A DNA stretch of 64,000 bases, from the NCBI RefSeq assembly GCF_043290135.1, contig NC_134702.1, positions 81,269,317 through 81,333,316 on the forward strand, written 5' to 3'. This document shows positions 47,100-59,430 of the stretch, in pieces; position 1 is the first letter of the stretch; each line of letters begins with the position of its first letter. Both the position numbers and the translations under genes were made by a program. A model generated the notes under the pieces. That model was not told where the DNA came from. It was given only the letters and a program-made list of their open reading frames with translations, and ran no database searches. Source of the DNA: Rhipicephalus microplus. Its lineage: Eukaryota; Arthropoda; Arachnida; Ixodida; Ixodidae.

Positions 47100-48444
47100 A
47101 GTGCACCCGATGTCTCATTTTGGCTCAACCGAAAGGGGCAGTGTGGAGCGAACCGAGCCATTGTGAAAAAAAGTTTGATTCCTTCAAATTTTGTTGTAGA
47201 AGCACATGAAATTCACTTCATGGGCGGCCGCGCAGTCTTCATGAGGCCACTCTTTGCACTCCACGTTTTAATTTGGACAGGAACCGGCACTTCGTTGCTT
47301 TAAAACTCCTAGCAGATCAAGCGCCCGCAGTCTTTCTTTGTGCAACGGTGTCTCTTTCTGAACGTTTGCACTTCATTAGGTTATTCAAAGATAGGAGGAT
47401 AGATATGTTCTGACGCAATTTCTTCACCTCTTTTTGCCGTTTTGAAGGAGAACTCCACGGGCATTTCGTGGCTTTCAAGTTCGTCAGCCGGGCTTTGTAA
47501 AGCGATGAACTCTGGATTTTCTATCACTCGTTGTTTTTTAAAATATCAGCATGAAAAAATTTTATGACAACTCGAATCTAAGACGTGTTTGTGAACGGCT
47601 TCACTTGAAGATTTTATCAATTCTTTTTTTCATGTGCCTTTTGAGAGCATCCTAGGAACGCGGAGCAACCTCAATGTAGCGCGAATGGAGTGAGTCCTGT
47701 CTACAACAGCAGTCAGTATTTATGATGTCTATAATTGGGCAACGCACAAAAGCAAACACAAGAGAATGAAACAGGACAAGCGCTGGAATACCGTTTTCAA
47801 CCCAGGAAGCTCGATATAATATTTTTTTTGTACGCCATAACCCTCCTAAACAAAAAATATATGATTGGTAGGAGTAAATTTTTGTGCTAATAAAACACTC
47901 TAAGGCATTTCGATGCCTTTCTGTCGCGTTTTGCCCCTTCCACATGATCAGCTTTGAAAACATTTTCCGCTATGATACCGTGCACCAAACAAGCCAGACC
48001 TTTGGCGGTATGTAGCTAGTAATAAATTGTAACAAAATAAATACGTAAGTGGTTGTACTGACGTCAGAGCAGACTTCACACACGGATAAAAAAATTTGAC
48101 GGAGCAGAATTTCGCCCCTTTTTGACGGATCACGAACACGCCGACACCAGCCGCATAATGTTTCCTACGTGAATGCTGCGAACAATTACAATATTTTACA
48201 CATAAAAAGTTAGACAATTACTAGCACCTATCACTAAAATAGAGTAACAAAGAAAAGCCCTTTTTATTAGCTACAGAAGTTAAAATGTCGCTTTTAGCCC
48301 AGTGTCTCATTTTACCCCACCCTACGCTAACTATTATCACCGAAGTGTTTATTACCCTGCGTTGACAATGCTACACTATTAAATAAAACGCGGTTGTTTC
48401 CTACGCTTCACTCAGAAGTTGAGGGGCTTTATCTAAAGCGACTT
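47100..48444. other. Anonymous intergenic sequence
   Basis: AT-rich with no gene supported. Confidence 0.4.
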
Positions 48445-48525
48445 GTTGTTGCCACCTACCAGTGGCTCTGCGTTCTGAAAAAAAAAAGACCTTCGCTTCT
48501 TCAGATTACTGCCAGGTCACGCCAT
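48445..48525 (+). repeat. Fragment of the microsatellite-linked dispersed repeat
   Basis: TTGCCACCTACCAGTGGCTC and ATTACTGCCAGGTCACG match the 3' half of 27205-27610. Confidence 0.45.
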
Positions 48526-48859
48526 AACTAACGTTGCGCCTCCAGACAGTAAACCATGTTTTTGACGTCTCTTTAAGTCTTCATTTAAGGAGCTAAAGAA
48601 ATCCGTGAATGTGATGCACAATTAAAAAATGCTCCCGTACATGAGTACCTCAGGCAAAACATATATTAACACATGTCATTACATTACAGCGTCCTGAATT
48701 GCTTGTTAAAGTTCGGATACGTCTTTTCTCTGAACTCAAAAGCGTCCTCAGTTGCTGAGTTCTGCTTGGGCCACACTTGAGAGCTTCAACAGCTTGCGAA
48801 GCATTCCTATGTTTACTGTAAACACTTTTGGCGCCCACCAGCCCGCTCACTTGCCCGTT
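48526..48859. other. Anonymous spacer
   Basis: GCTTGCGAAGCATTCCTATG at about 48792 resembles the flank of the array at 18657-19210. Nothing else identified. Confidence 0.35.
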
Positions 48860-48933
48860 TGTTCGTCCGTCCGTGCGTCCATCCATCCATCCATCCATCC
48901 ATCTATCCATCTGTCCATCCGTCCGTCCATCCG

Positions 48934-49003
<70 letters not shown>

Positions 49004-49040
49004 CATCCATCCATCCATCTATGCATCCATCTATCCATCC
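48860..49040. repeat. (ATCC)n/(ATCT)n compound microsatellite
   Basis: CGTC, ATCC, then about 18 ATCT units, then ATCC again. Frames across it are artefacts. Confidence 0.95.
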
Positions 49041-49433
49041 ACATCTGCCTCTGTCTGGGTGCTCTCGTGATCAGCCCATTAACTTGAAGTAAGCAAAAAT
49101 TAGGATGGGAGGGTAAGATAGTTTGACCAATATGACGCACCGGTCAAGATCTCTGTTCTGTTCTGTTCTGTTTTAACTGTTTCGCTGTGGAGAGGTTGAG
49201 GTGCCTATTGCCTCGGCTACTCCATATCACAAAGTTCTGCAGCGAAAAATAAAATAATAATACAGTACGGTACCCAAAAATTAACAATATGGAAAAGAAG
49301 AAAACATAATAGCACACTGAAACCAGTTCAAATATCATGCCAATACACAGTTTTCATGGCGCAGTACACACAGTCATAAACTATTTACACGCACTCCTTA
49401 CTATTCTACTGTCAGTATATACATGACCACATG

Positions 49434-50431
49434 TTATATATACCCATCTCTTGCTGTCTGCCATAGGCGCTTGTCCAGTCTGGTCTCCTCTAAAAAGTGT
49501 GTCAGAAAGATTATTGCCTTTTTCTGGAAATGCATCTCGGGCCATGGTCCAGGTAGTTTCCTTATTGTGAGGGGCCGTCTGTCCAAACTTGCTGATTTGT
49601 TCTTTAATATTTCGCTTTCATTCACGTATTTGACGCACTCCAAAAGAATATGGCGAACATTTTCTTCTGCATGACCACAATGACATTACGGTGAGTTGGG
49701 TCGATGTATCTTGTGCAGGAAGCTGTTTGTGTATACAACTTCCAATCGAAGTCGGTAGATTAATGTCTCTAGGTGTCGTGGGAGGTCTGTAGCTACGGAA
49801 AATTTTCTGTGTGGATCAACTTCATAAAGTACGTTTCCTTTGATTTAGGACTCTCAAACCACTTCTCTATCGAACAATGGTTAGCTCCTTGCGTTATAAA
49901 ATGTCGAATATCCGCCCCAGACATAGAGATTGCGCAATCCCGTCCTTCCTTCAATGCTTTCTTCACGAGGCTATCAGCCTCTTCATTTTCCTTTATTCCA
50001 ATGTGGCTGGGTATTCATTGAAATACGATGTTGTGACCCTGCGATGAGGTATATTCCACAGCTTTGGCAATACATTGTGCTATTTCACCATTTTTGTAAG
50101 GTGATCTCACATTTCTGATTAGCTGAAGAGCAGGTTTGCTATCAGTGCATATCAGCCACTTTCGTGGCTCCGGATTTTCGCAGATAAGCTTAACAGCTTC
50201 AAAGATAGCCACCAATTCTGCTGTCGTCTATGAAGACTTGCGCAATAATTTGTACATTCTTTGTACAATTTGTACATTCTGAATTTTGGGTATAAAGACC
50301 GCACAGGCCGACGTTTCTTCAGTGCATGATCCGTCTGTATATATCTTCGTTTTTTCATTATGCATTACATGAAGCTGATGAAGTACCATCTGTGCCGCTA
50401 CTAGCGGTGTCATGTCTGCTTTCTTCTCCAT
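49434..50431 (-). pseudogene. LINE RNase H domain and C-terminal zinc knuckle, broken
   Basis: From 50431: YTDGSC (first Asp), then after a frame break VAIFEAVKLI (Glu) and ICTDSKPAL (second Asp), with the WIPSH/NEEAD-type C-terminal motif just below 50015. A knuckle CHCGHAEENVRHILLEC lies at about 49630-49685 on -. The last open piece ends at 49434. Several frame changes separate the pieces, so no single protein is encoded. Confidence 0.82.
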
Positions 50432-50760
50432 GCCGCCTATTTCACGGATAACGTTGAGAAGTGGCAGCGTCCAAGGTGGTTTTGAAGGTTTCCATCGTTT
50501 GAATTCTGGTACTACTGCTTTAAATGATGATATACTATCGATACTGTAGTCTCGTTGCCATCATTTGTGTTAGTGCACCAGATAAAAAATGACTTTCATG
50601 TTGCGTGAAAATTCTAAATAAATTTCGAGATGTTTTTTTTAGTTCGGAACACTGCCAAAGGTGGCTCTCGAGCCTCCGCATACGCTAAAGCACTGGAAGT
50701 TGACCGTGGTAAACCCAGACATACCCTCAAGCTCCTTGCTGATAACAAGTGAAGTCTCCT

Positions 50761-51207
50761 TTACTTGTTATCGGCTGGAAGTCCGTGCAGCAGAGGCAGT
50801 GAGTAAGTTACAATGGGGCGTATCCAGGCAACATGTAGGGCTAATAACGACTCTGTAGTACCAGCCCATTTGGCCCCGCAGAGATGCCGGAGGATTCGAA
50901 TGTCCTGATTCACTTTATGTTCAAGGGACTGGACATGAGGCGACCATGTTAGTCTCGGGTCTAAAATTACTCCCAAGAATTTATGAGATTTACTCCCAAA
51001 AATTTAACCATTTTAATAGGCTGATTTTGCAGAATAATCTGAAAATTTCCAGGTCTTTTTAATGTAAACGGAAGTATGGCTGTTTTAGCAGGACTCAGTG
51101 ACATACCTCTTTTTTTAGACAACGGTCTACAAAATCCAATCCTTCTTGTAGAGTTTGTTGTATATCCAAGAACGATGGACCAGACGTCCATATACTTATA
51201 TCATCAG
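50761..51207 (-). pseudogene. LINE reverse transcriptase, C-terminal half
   Basis: It begins at the ADDISIW active-site segment (about 51207-51180), continues through SPAKTAILPF and FLGVNL, and after a frame break GVILDPRLTWSPHV and RPIVTYSLPLL. This is the thumb region of LINE RTs. It is the downstream partner of the RT half at 54300-55205. Confidence 0.85.
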
Positions 51208-51244
51208 CACGACAAGCACGTGGCTGAGCATATCAGCAACGACA

Positions 51245-51485
51245 TGATTGATTGATATGTGGGGTTTAACGTCCCAAAACCACCATATGATTATGAGAGA
51301 CGCCGTAGTGGAGGGCTTCGGAAATTTAGACCACCTGGGGTTCTTTAACGTGCACCCGAATCTGAGTACACGGGCCTACAACATTTCCGCCTCCATCGGA
51401 AATGCAGCCGCCGCAGCCGGGATTCAATCCCACGACATGCGGGTTAGCAGCCGAGTACCATAGCCACTACACCACCGCGGCGGGG
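51245..51485 (-). mobile_element. Ruka-type SINE, copy 10, inside the Ty3/gypsy fragment
   Basis: Full-length. CATATCAGCAACGACA at 51229-51244 and 51486-51501 is a perfect 16-bp target duplication, and the sequence duplicated is Ty3 coding DNA. The SINE is therefore the youngest layer of this nest. The B box has one change. Confidence 0.95.
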
Positions 51486-52740
51486 CATATCAGCAACGAC
51501 AAGCACGTTGCTGATATGCTAAAGCAAAACATCATCCGGCCCTCCTCAAGCCCTTGGTCGTCACCTGTCGTTCTCGTAAGAAAAAAAGACGGTTCGGTGC
51601 GATTCTGCGTTGACTACCGCGCATTAAACAAAGTAACCAGAAAAGACGTATATCTCTTGCCTCGCATTGATGATGCCTTAGATTCCTTACAAGGAGCGGA
51701 ATATTTTTCGAGCCTTGACCTGCGCTCCGGTTATTGGCAAATTCTAATGCACGAGGATGACAAGGAAAAAACTGCCTTTGCCACACCCGATGGGCTTTAC
51801 GAATTTAACGTCATGCCTTTCGGCCTCTGCAATGCGCCAGCAACGTTTGAACGACTGATAGACACTGTATTGCGGGGCCTTAAGTGGAAAACATGCTTAT
51901 GTTACCTTGACGATATCGTCATATTTTCTTCAACATTCAAACAGCACTCGTCTGGATGAAGTTCTGACGTGTCTCGCAGCTGCTGGCCTTCAGCTCAACA
52001 CCAAGAAGTGCCACTTTGCTAGCAAAAGTATTAAAGTACTCGGACATCTCGTCAGCATAGATGGATTCAGGCCTGATCCCGACAAGATTACCGCCGCTCT
52101 TCATTTCCCGGTGCCTCAACGCGTCAAAGAGCTCCGAAGCTTTCATGGCCTTGCGTCGTACTTCCGGCGCTCTATACGAGACTTCATCACCATTGCTGCG
52201 CCACTTCACGAACTCCTTTCTTCGGGAGCGTCATACGTATGGTCGGACGAATGTCAATTGGCTTTTGACACCTTGAAACGTGCCCTCACGTCTGAGCCAG
52301 TGCTTTGTCATTTCGATAACGCCGCACCCACTCTCCTCTATACTGATGCCAGCGGACACGGGCTCGGCGCTGTACTTCTGCAACGAACAGAGCGTTAGGA
52401 CGAACGTGTGATTGCATACGCAAGTCGCACCCTCACAGCAGCAGAGAAAAACTACACCATCACCGAGCAGGAGTGTCTCGCCGTTGTCTGGGTCATTTAG
52501 AAGTTTCGACCATATCTTCACGGCCGCCAATTTACCGTCATCACTGACCACCACGCTTTGTGCTGGCTGTCGACGTTGAAGAATTTGTCTGGACGTCTCG
52601 GTCGCTGGATACTTCGTCTCCAAGAATACGAGTTTGACGTTATCTACAAATCCGGCAAGAAACACAACGATGCCGATGCTCTTAGCCGCTGTCCTTTACA
52701 ATCCTCATCAGGCGCTCCTGGCCTGTCGCCAACTGTGAGT
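51486..52740 (+). pseudogene. Ty3/gypsy RT and RNase H, broken
   Basis: [47 protein letters not shown] and the active site CYLDDIVIF are clear. A frame change at about 51945, best explained by a 5-base loss, precedes LDEVL and GHLVSIDGF. RNase H shows YTDASGHGLGAVLL. TAG codons at 52396-52398 and 52498-52500 interrupt the same frame, before FRPYLHGRQF and KSGKKHNDADALSR. The first residues of the apparent reading frame upstream of 51486 come from the SINE and are not part of pol. Confidence 0.9.
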
Positions 52741-54084
52741 GAACCCATCGAATTGCCTCCGTCAGTCCATTCACTCGCCGCTGTCGATTTTCTTTCTACC
52801 TTCAACAACGACACGTTTGCATCCCACCAACGCAGCGACACTTACTGTCGCTATATAATGCAGTGCCTTCAAGGCTCCTCTCGTCCTCCCAACGCTCGCG
52901 CCCATCGACAGCTGCGGAACTTCAAGACTGAAAACTCAATCCTTTACCGCTTCGTCTTCCATCCCGAAGGAAAGCGCTGGGTTCCTGTTGCTCCTCGTTC
53001 CCTAAGGGCGCAAATTTTGGAGGCGTTGCACGATGACCCCAAGGCTGGTCATCTCGGTTTTCAAAAAACCTATGAACGCATCCGCAGTCGTTTAGCCTGG
53101 CCTTTCCAACTGGGCAGCGCGATATGTTGCGTCATGCTCGCTATGCCAATGCCGCAAGCGACCCACTTCCTCCCCGGCCGGTCTTCTACAACCTCTTCCG
53201 TGTCCTGACACTCCCTTCGATGTCATGGGCATTGACCTCTACGGACCGCTACCAATCTCAGCTAGCGGCAAGCGCTGGATAGTCACAGCAGTTGACCACT
53301 TAACAAGGTACGCCGAAACAGCTGCACTTCCTTCAGGATCAGCAGAGGACATTGCCACGTTTTTTCTGGAGGCAATCTTTCTAAGACATGGTGCACCACG
53401 CATGTTATTGAGCGATCGCGGCAAGGCGTTCCTCTCGAAACTACTCGAACAAGTCCTCCACGCATGTAATACGATTAATAAGACGACATCCAGCTACCAT
53501 CCCCAGACTAACGGCCTCACAGAGCGCTTCCATCGAACTTTGACCGACATGATATCTATGTATATCAACGCCGACCACACCAACTGGGATACCATCCTGC
53601 CATTCGTGACTTTTGCGTACAATACCGCTACGCACCGCACCACGGGCTATTCTTCATTCTTTCTCGTCTATGGCCATCAGCCAACATCTCCGCTCGACAT
53701 CTCTGTTTTTGACGTCCCTGTGGACTCGTCATCGTCATTGAGGGAGCACTTAATCCCTCGCCTGGCCGATTGTTGCTGACGCGCCCACCTCAATACACAG
53801 GCAAGCCAACAAGAGCGGAAGACTCGCTACGATGGCGTCCACCGCGTAGTTCACTTCAATACTGGAGACAAAGTAGTGTTGTGGACCCCAACGCGGGTTC
53901 CCGGCCTGTGTGATATGTTTCACTCACGTTTCATCGGCCCCTACGCTATAGTCGAGCAGACGTCTCCTGTTAACTATCGAGCAACCCCTGTTGTCATGCC
54001 TTCCGACGGCCGTTTTCGTGGTACGAAGGTTGTTCACGTGTCGCGCTTAAAACCATTCGTGCGCCGTACACCACCGTCATAAAC
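52741..54084 (+). pseudogene. Ty3/gypsy integrase, broken
   Basis: The zinc-binding His pair (LHDDPKAGHLG) at about 53024-53056 is intact. The following Cys pair is disrupted by a frame change at about 53110-53200. The core has D in VTAVDHLTRY, D in LLSDRGKAF and E in PQTNGLTERFH. A TGA at 53777-53779 (probably from CGA) cuts off the C-terminal domain, which resumes in the same frame (FIGPYAIVEQT, KVVHVSRLKPF) and ends at 54082. Confidence 0.9.
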
Positions 54085-54124
54085 AGTGGCCTAATTGGCC
54101 GCTTCCGCGCGAGGGGCACATTAG

Positions 54125-54275
54125 TGTAAGCACAATATTGACAACGTTTGACCTTCATCTTCTTCATCTGTATATAATCATCATCACAAAAAAACGTCGT
54201 CTTCGTTCGAAGGGTTGATCAGGCGATTCGGCCTAATAAACGCCGTCGAGACTCCAACGCTGCTACTGTCTTACA
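54125..54275 (+). repeat. 3' LTR of the 5'-deleted Ty3/gypsy element
   Basis: It begins TGTAAG and ends CTTACA, a perfect 6-bp terminal inverted repeat, 151 bp in total. It is preceded by a purine-rich GCGCGAGGGG stretch as a possible polypurine tract. A TATATAA-like word at about 54171 and AATAAA at 54235-54240 fit a promoter and a poly(A) signal. LINE sequence begins at 54276. Confidence 0.82.
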
Positions 54276-54299
54276 ATATACTGAACATCTGATGTTAGG

Positions 54300-55205
54300 T
54301 GGAAGATTTTACGGGAGCTGCTTAATGACTGCATTAAAGAGAGTAGGGCTTAGGACACTGCTCTGTGGCTTTCCTTGGTTGACGACATGCTCAGACGTTG
54401 GGCCCTTCTGCGTAACTACAAAAATTTTCCGGTGATTCATGAAGTCAGCGATCTAACGCAGTATCTTGCCCTTGAATATCTAACGTCAGGCTTTCCAGAA
54501 CGTGAACGTGACTCACTGTGTCGTATGCTCGGTGGACATGAAGGAATACAGCGACAGTGATGTTTCCTTGCGTTCGTTGGTTTTCCGCATTTGTGACCAA
54601 ATCCAGAATGCAGTCCAGTGTGCAACCCCCTTTTCTGAAGCCGGGTATGCTTTCTTGTAGTAGCTTTTTCATGTCTTGCCACCATAAAGTTCGTTCATTG
54701 ATCATTTTTTTCCGTCACTTTTTAAAAAGAACTTGTCAAGCTAACCGGCCTAAACGAGTCCAACTGCATAGGGCTCTTCCCTGGCTTTAGCAACGGTACT
54801 ACTTTTTATATCTTGACTTTCCGAAACTTTTTCTTCTTGCTAACTTTTATTACAGATGTCCAACAGGTGTAATTTTCCTTTCTTGCACAAATTAGCGAAA
54901 GCAGCGTATGTAACTGCATCTGTTCCTGGTGAACTTGTTCGTTTTACTGAAGACAGCACATATTGGAGCTCCTCTGGTGTGAAGCTGTCATTCAGATCTG
55001 ACGAACTGATCACAGACAACTTTGCTACAACCACCGAAGCTGATTCTGCTGAGGATTTATATTCGATAGTTTCGACGGTCTCTCCATTTTTCAGTATAAG
55101 ATCGCAAAATTCTTCGGCAATCACACGTTCGCTAACTCCTCGAGAAAGCGCTAGAGCCTGTAGTGGTCTCGAGTGGACTACTGGCTGTCGGAGGGCGCGT
55201 ACCAT
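54300..55205 (-). pseudogene. LINE reverse transcriptase, N-terminal half
   Basis: From 55205: a linker region, then SFTPEELQYVLSSVKRTSSPGTDAVTYA (RT motif 1 type). After frame breaks come FRKGGCTLDCILDL and motif A as FLHVHRAYDTVSH, where the catalytic Asp expected after FL is His. Nearer 54310-54345 it reads SVLSPTLFNAVI. It then stops against the Ty3 LTR. Confidence 0.85.
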
Positions 55206-55583
55206 GTTCCACAGTTGAGGCGCCGAGGTAAATAAAAAAAGTGAGGCACATAAATCTTGCCCCCCCCCTCAGGTTGAAAGCTTCTGCAGTTGGTTATGCA
55301 TTGCAGAATGTACTTTCTGTGCAACCTTGAAATCTGCTAAATTACCCGACCTGCAATATCTTCTTTCAGATCGGCGTCGTATTGTCCGAAGCCTCTTATA
55401 CTCAGCGTCAACACCCGAATACCTATCTGGAGTGGGTACTGCACGAGTTGCTTTTGTTAGAAAATGTTTTATCTTCGATGCATACGTTTCTGCGTCAGAA
55501 CAAGGTTCAAGATTTTGTCACTGTAGTTCTCGAAAGATTGCCCAACTCGTAATGCTTGTTGCGTGGTTATTGCTCGTTTTCTT

Positions 55584-56084
55584 CTACTTTGGGTGATATA
55601 TGAATACTGGCAAGTGGTCACTTCCTCTTGTATCAGCGTCTGCAGCCCAGTCTGCTCCAGCCGTTAATTCAGAGGAGCACACATTGATGTCTAGTACGAT
55701 GCAGTAGTTATGCCCCCGTAGAAACGTCGGAGAACCATCATTTAGTATAGTGTAACCATGGTCTTCGCATATTTTTAGTTTAGCAGATCCCCTTACATTA
55801 CAACGCTCACTACCCCACAATTCATGGTGCGCGTTAAAATCACCACATATATTTATGGGATCATGATCAGATCTACACACTGCAGCCAACTCTGCGTATG
55901 AAACGTTTGCTTGAGGGTGCACGTATACACTAACTACAGTTACAATAACGTTACCAAACTTCACCTTGCATCTAACAAATTCTGGAGCATCTGTTTTTGA
56001 AGTAGCCACAAGTGTCGATGGAATATCGCGTCTCACACACATCACTCTGCTTTTTGCAGCAGGAAGTTCTCCTTGGTACAGCAC
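55584..56084 (-). pseudogene. LINE AP-like endonuclease, 5'-truncated
   Basis: It carries VVSVYVHP, the catalytic ICGDFNAHHELWGS, ILNDGSPTFLRG and RGSDHLPV (the SDH motif). The N-terminal Asn and Glu motifs are missing, consistent with 5' truncation near 56090. 55206-55583 is decayed linker between this domain and the RT, with a poly-C run at 55260-55269. Confidence 0.87.
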
Positions 56085-56254
56085 ATAATTACTAATGTCA
56101 CAATGCCGTCGCGTAAGTCGTCAAACACATTACACCACACAGAAGTGCACACCTGCAAGCGGGTATGTGGTACCGGTATGTGGGTATGTGCAACAGGTGA
56201 ATGACACTTATCTGCCCAGGAATGAAGAGAGCACACAAGGACAATTTTGACATG

Positions 56255-56530
56255 TGATCGTTCAAAAAAACTGGACATCGAAACCGTAATACCGACGAAT
56301 GCAAAGAATAAATATCTGGGTCCAAGCAGAAATTCAACCCAAGAGTTCCGCGTGGCAGTTAAGTATTCTACCACAGACCTCCACCTGATCTCAAACCTGC
56401 TTTTAAAATAGACCATAATATTCGTGAAACGTCAATTGTGGTTGCAGTTTTGGTTATCCAATTTCATAACCACTACATGTGTACTGCTATGATACAACCA
56501 GCACACCGGGCTAACGTCAATTGTATTTAT
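56255..56530 (+). repeat. Diverged dispersed repeat with a tRNA-like segment (copy B)
   Basis: Partner of 27950-28215; see that entry for shared words. Same orientation, 28.3 kb apart. Confidence 0.45.
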
Positions 56531-59340
56531 GTGCCATGCACTTCAGTTGATTTACGTACCAGTGTCTAGGGCAACCATCTTCGCGCGAACCAGCGCTTCA
56601 TATCAGCTTATCGGTTCTGGTGTTGCTAATTCTCAAGTTCCTGTTCGAACGGCTGCTGGAGTGCTCAAAAATCATTATACAAAATCTGCAACTTTTAAAC
56701 ATAAGTGTGTGTGTGCAGCATGTGTACGTATAATTTGCGTATTTTGATAACGGGTCGCTGAATAAATTATTTACAACAACGCCACATGCCGTCCACGCTC
56801 TTCCCTTAATGTTAATTCGCAAGCTACGTGGGATCTGCCGAATTTTTTGAAGTTTGCTTGTAGTCCTTTTCTTTTATTTATTATGAAGAAAATAAGACAA
56901 CAGAGGATTCCATATGGAGTAGGTGATGCTGAACGGGACTTTATTAAATGGTTAACTGGGTCGAAGCCACCGCTATGTCTCATCTGACACCAGCTACTAG
57001 TTTATGTCGCGGTTTTTGTAAAGCATGCACCACCGCACAAGCAACCACATTGAGGTGAAGTACACGAACCATGACGGGCGAAATGATGAAGTGGAAGCGG
57101 AATTTGCTCGTGTTGCATAAGCTTCCAACTTTGTCTTTAGACTAACGCTAATCATGAGATGAATAGGAACTAAGTGGATCGTTAACAACGCTAAGAGGGT
57201 TAAAGTAATCTGGACTGAGCAGCCGATCAAGTTCTTTAGCGTTTGGTATGCAACATTATATATAGTATTTTGTTAGCTTAACTAGGCGGTGGCGATTAGT
57301 TCTCTTTTTTAAACGAAATCTAAGGCAATGGTAATACCATTATTGGTAATACCCCGCTATACCACTGCTATCCTTCATTCCGCTTTTTTATTTTGACAGC
57401 GGCGAACCAGTGTGCTTTCATCTTTGCACATGCATATGTAGATATGTATGTGCAAAGCTGGTTATATATTTATCACTATATAGCAAAAGGTTATCGCTAT
57501 AAAACAACTGAATAATTATCGGTATATAACTGGTTATATTATTATCTGCAACGCTTGAACATCTGTCCGTGCAACATTTATAAGTATATTTGGCGTCGTT
57601 TTATGGCGTGTCGCCCAATAAGAAAATTACAACATGGCCATGTTCTCTCTGCAGGCTTCACATAACATCGATTCCTGAAATACGCGGCATCTTCCTAATT
57701 CGTCCTCTTCTTGCACTACCAGCGGGAATCTTGGTGATCACTTGCGGTGTTTTGGAGTCTGTCCACAAAGATATTTCATGTGAGCTGACGACTATATGAG
57801 TATGTACTATTTTTTTTCTTTTAGCTGAACTTCCTGTCTCTCACTCAAACTCGTTCTCTGTTTCTTCTTCTGTTTTTTTGCACTCCTTGTCACTTGTAAA
57901 TCCATCATATATTTCGTGATATCCTGCTTTATTGCTGACTGATCTATCATGTTATTACATCTAAATATTAAACTCGCGAAATTTTCTCGTTCTCTCTGAT
58001 GAACTATTCGATACGCGCACTCCATTCTCTCATTTCGTGCAATGCACCACCCAAGCAAGCGCCGTGCTCTGACACAAATATATACATAAACGTTGAAACC
58101 AACAAAACCAGAGGGGAGCTCCTGCAGCGTAAAATTAATTACACGTCAAGAATGCAACGCCGCGTAATTCGTATATGACTTCGAAAACGAGTGAGCATGA
58201 ACATCAAAAGGCGCTATTCGATTCCTCCGCCTTTCTATAGATTTACCGAGCTGCCATTGAACAGACATACAGATATTGCGAAAGGAACAATTTTTCGACA
58301 AAGTTTTTTTGTAATTGAAAGCGACACGCGATGCTTTCATGACACTAATCACGCCGGACATCAAATATCGCGATGCGCTAGGCTACGCATTGAGTCTATA
58401 GTCCGTTTCCAAGACGGGAAAGAAGAAAAAGAAAGCTATAAACTGAAAAATTTCTTATTTCGCATGACTACTTCGTTTCTCATTCTCTGCGAAATACTGG
58501 TGGATTAATTAACGCCGATACGCTCAGATTTCACGTCTGTGTAGAACAACCAACTGGAGAATAATGCGGGTGAAAGCAATCGAAGTGGCGATAAACGCAA
58601 CGAACGAAGTCAGGGTTATTTCTGTACTTTCTCTTTCTTTTTGTATATGTGTGGAGGTTTTTCTGCGAGAGCTGTTTTCGGTGATGACAGCCAATTCATC
58701 TCCATAAGACCATATTTGTAATTTCGAATTGTAAATGGCTGAGCATCCAGCGAAACTCTTTATTGTCATGCTTAAATTGAAACTAAGCTTTGTCTGATTT
58801 CGGCTGATGTGACGGACGCTCGCGTTTGTGTATCGCGTAAAAAAGAATAGACAATTGTGTGATTTAACTATTCATTACGGGCTAAAAAGAACGCGACAGA
58901 ACGAGAAATGGGACTAAGTCGTCCTTAGGACAAGCGCATCTGTTGGTCGATGCGCACTTGTCCTTCGGCGTTTTTTGTTTTGTGTCATCTTATTTCGCAC
59001 TTTCCTAACATATTTGTAATACAGAGCACGATGGTAACAAAATTAATGAATTGCTAACTTCTGGCGTTCTTCTTAACAAGAAATTTTCTAGCGGGATATA
59101 TAAATCACATACTTCCCTGAATACAACGGCAACATTTTCTATAAGAACCTAAAACCTGGAAGAAACGTAAGGGTAAGGGTCTTTGATGAATACTGGAGAA
59201 GCTTTTGTGGTGACGTCAGTCTGCCAGTTAGTGTAGGTATGATGCAAACTAATGGCCACGAATCTGCATGTTTCACAGAAATCATCGTCAAATTTCGACA
59301 GCCTTCTGTAGCTGAGAGAGAATAAAACCTTTGTTTGATG
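56531..59340. other. Anonymous AT-rich sequence
   Basis: 57440-57550 has several TGGTTATAT and ATCGCTATA words in loose tandem. Frames are under 110 codons and motif-free. Confidence 0.4.
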
Positions 59341-59430
59341 TTCTGCGTGATAAGCTTGGTGAAGGAGATCCTGTAGGTGCTGCGTTCGCTGCGCGAGGCA
59401 TGAGCGCCATCTGGCAGTAATTTTGTAAAA
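59341..59430 (-). repeat. Inverted fragment of the microsatellite-linked dispersed repeat
   Basis: On - it reads ATTACTGCCAGATGGCG and then CGCAGCACCTACAGGAT, which matches 27517-27565 in order. Confidence 0.5.

Larger units (their letters stand above)
51209..54275 (+). mobile_element. 5'-deleted Ty3/gypsy retrotransposon inside a LINE
   Basis: It starts in pol just before the RT fingers, continues through RT, RNase H and integrase, and ends with a single LTR at 54125-54275. The 5' LTR, gag and protease are missing. It is a different family from the element at 10154-15632: the LTR ends and protein sequence differ clearly. Flanking LINE bases are continuous on both sides, apart from the bases lost with the 5' deletion. 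Confidence 0.9.
49152..56090 (-). mobile_element. Decayed LINE split by a Ty3/gypsy insertion
   Basis: Reading down from 56090: partial endonuclease, RT, [foreign DNA 51209-54275], the rest of RT, RNase H, zinc knuckle, and a 3' region ending in an (AACAG)n-like tail at 49152-49173. The halves fit at base level: LINE sequence stops at 54276 just before the YADD motif, and GATGATATAAGTATATGG resumes by about 51207. The endonuclease N-terminus and ORF1 are missing, so the copy is 5'-truncated. It is a different family from the LINE at 1-5160. Confidence 0.9.

Noticed and set aside
51402..51520. SINE-Ty3 fusion protein at the start of the RT frame
   Set aside because: The N-terminal residues come from the antisense SINE. 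Continuity of the frame is accidental, and the fused pol is itself broken.
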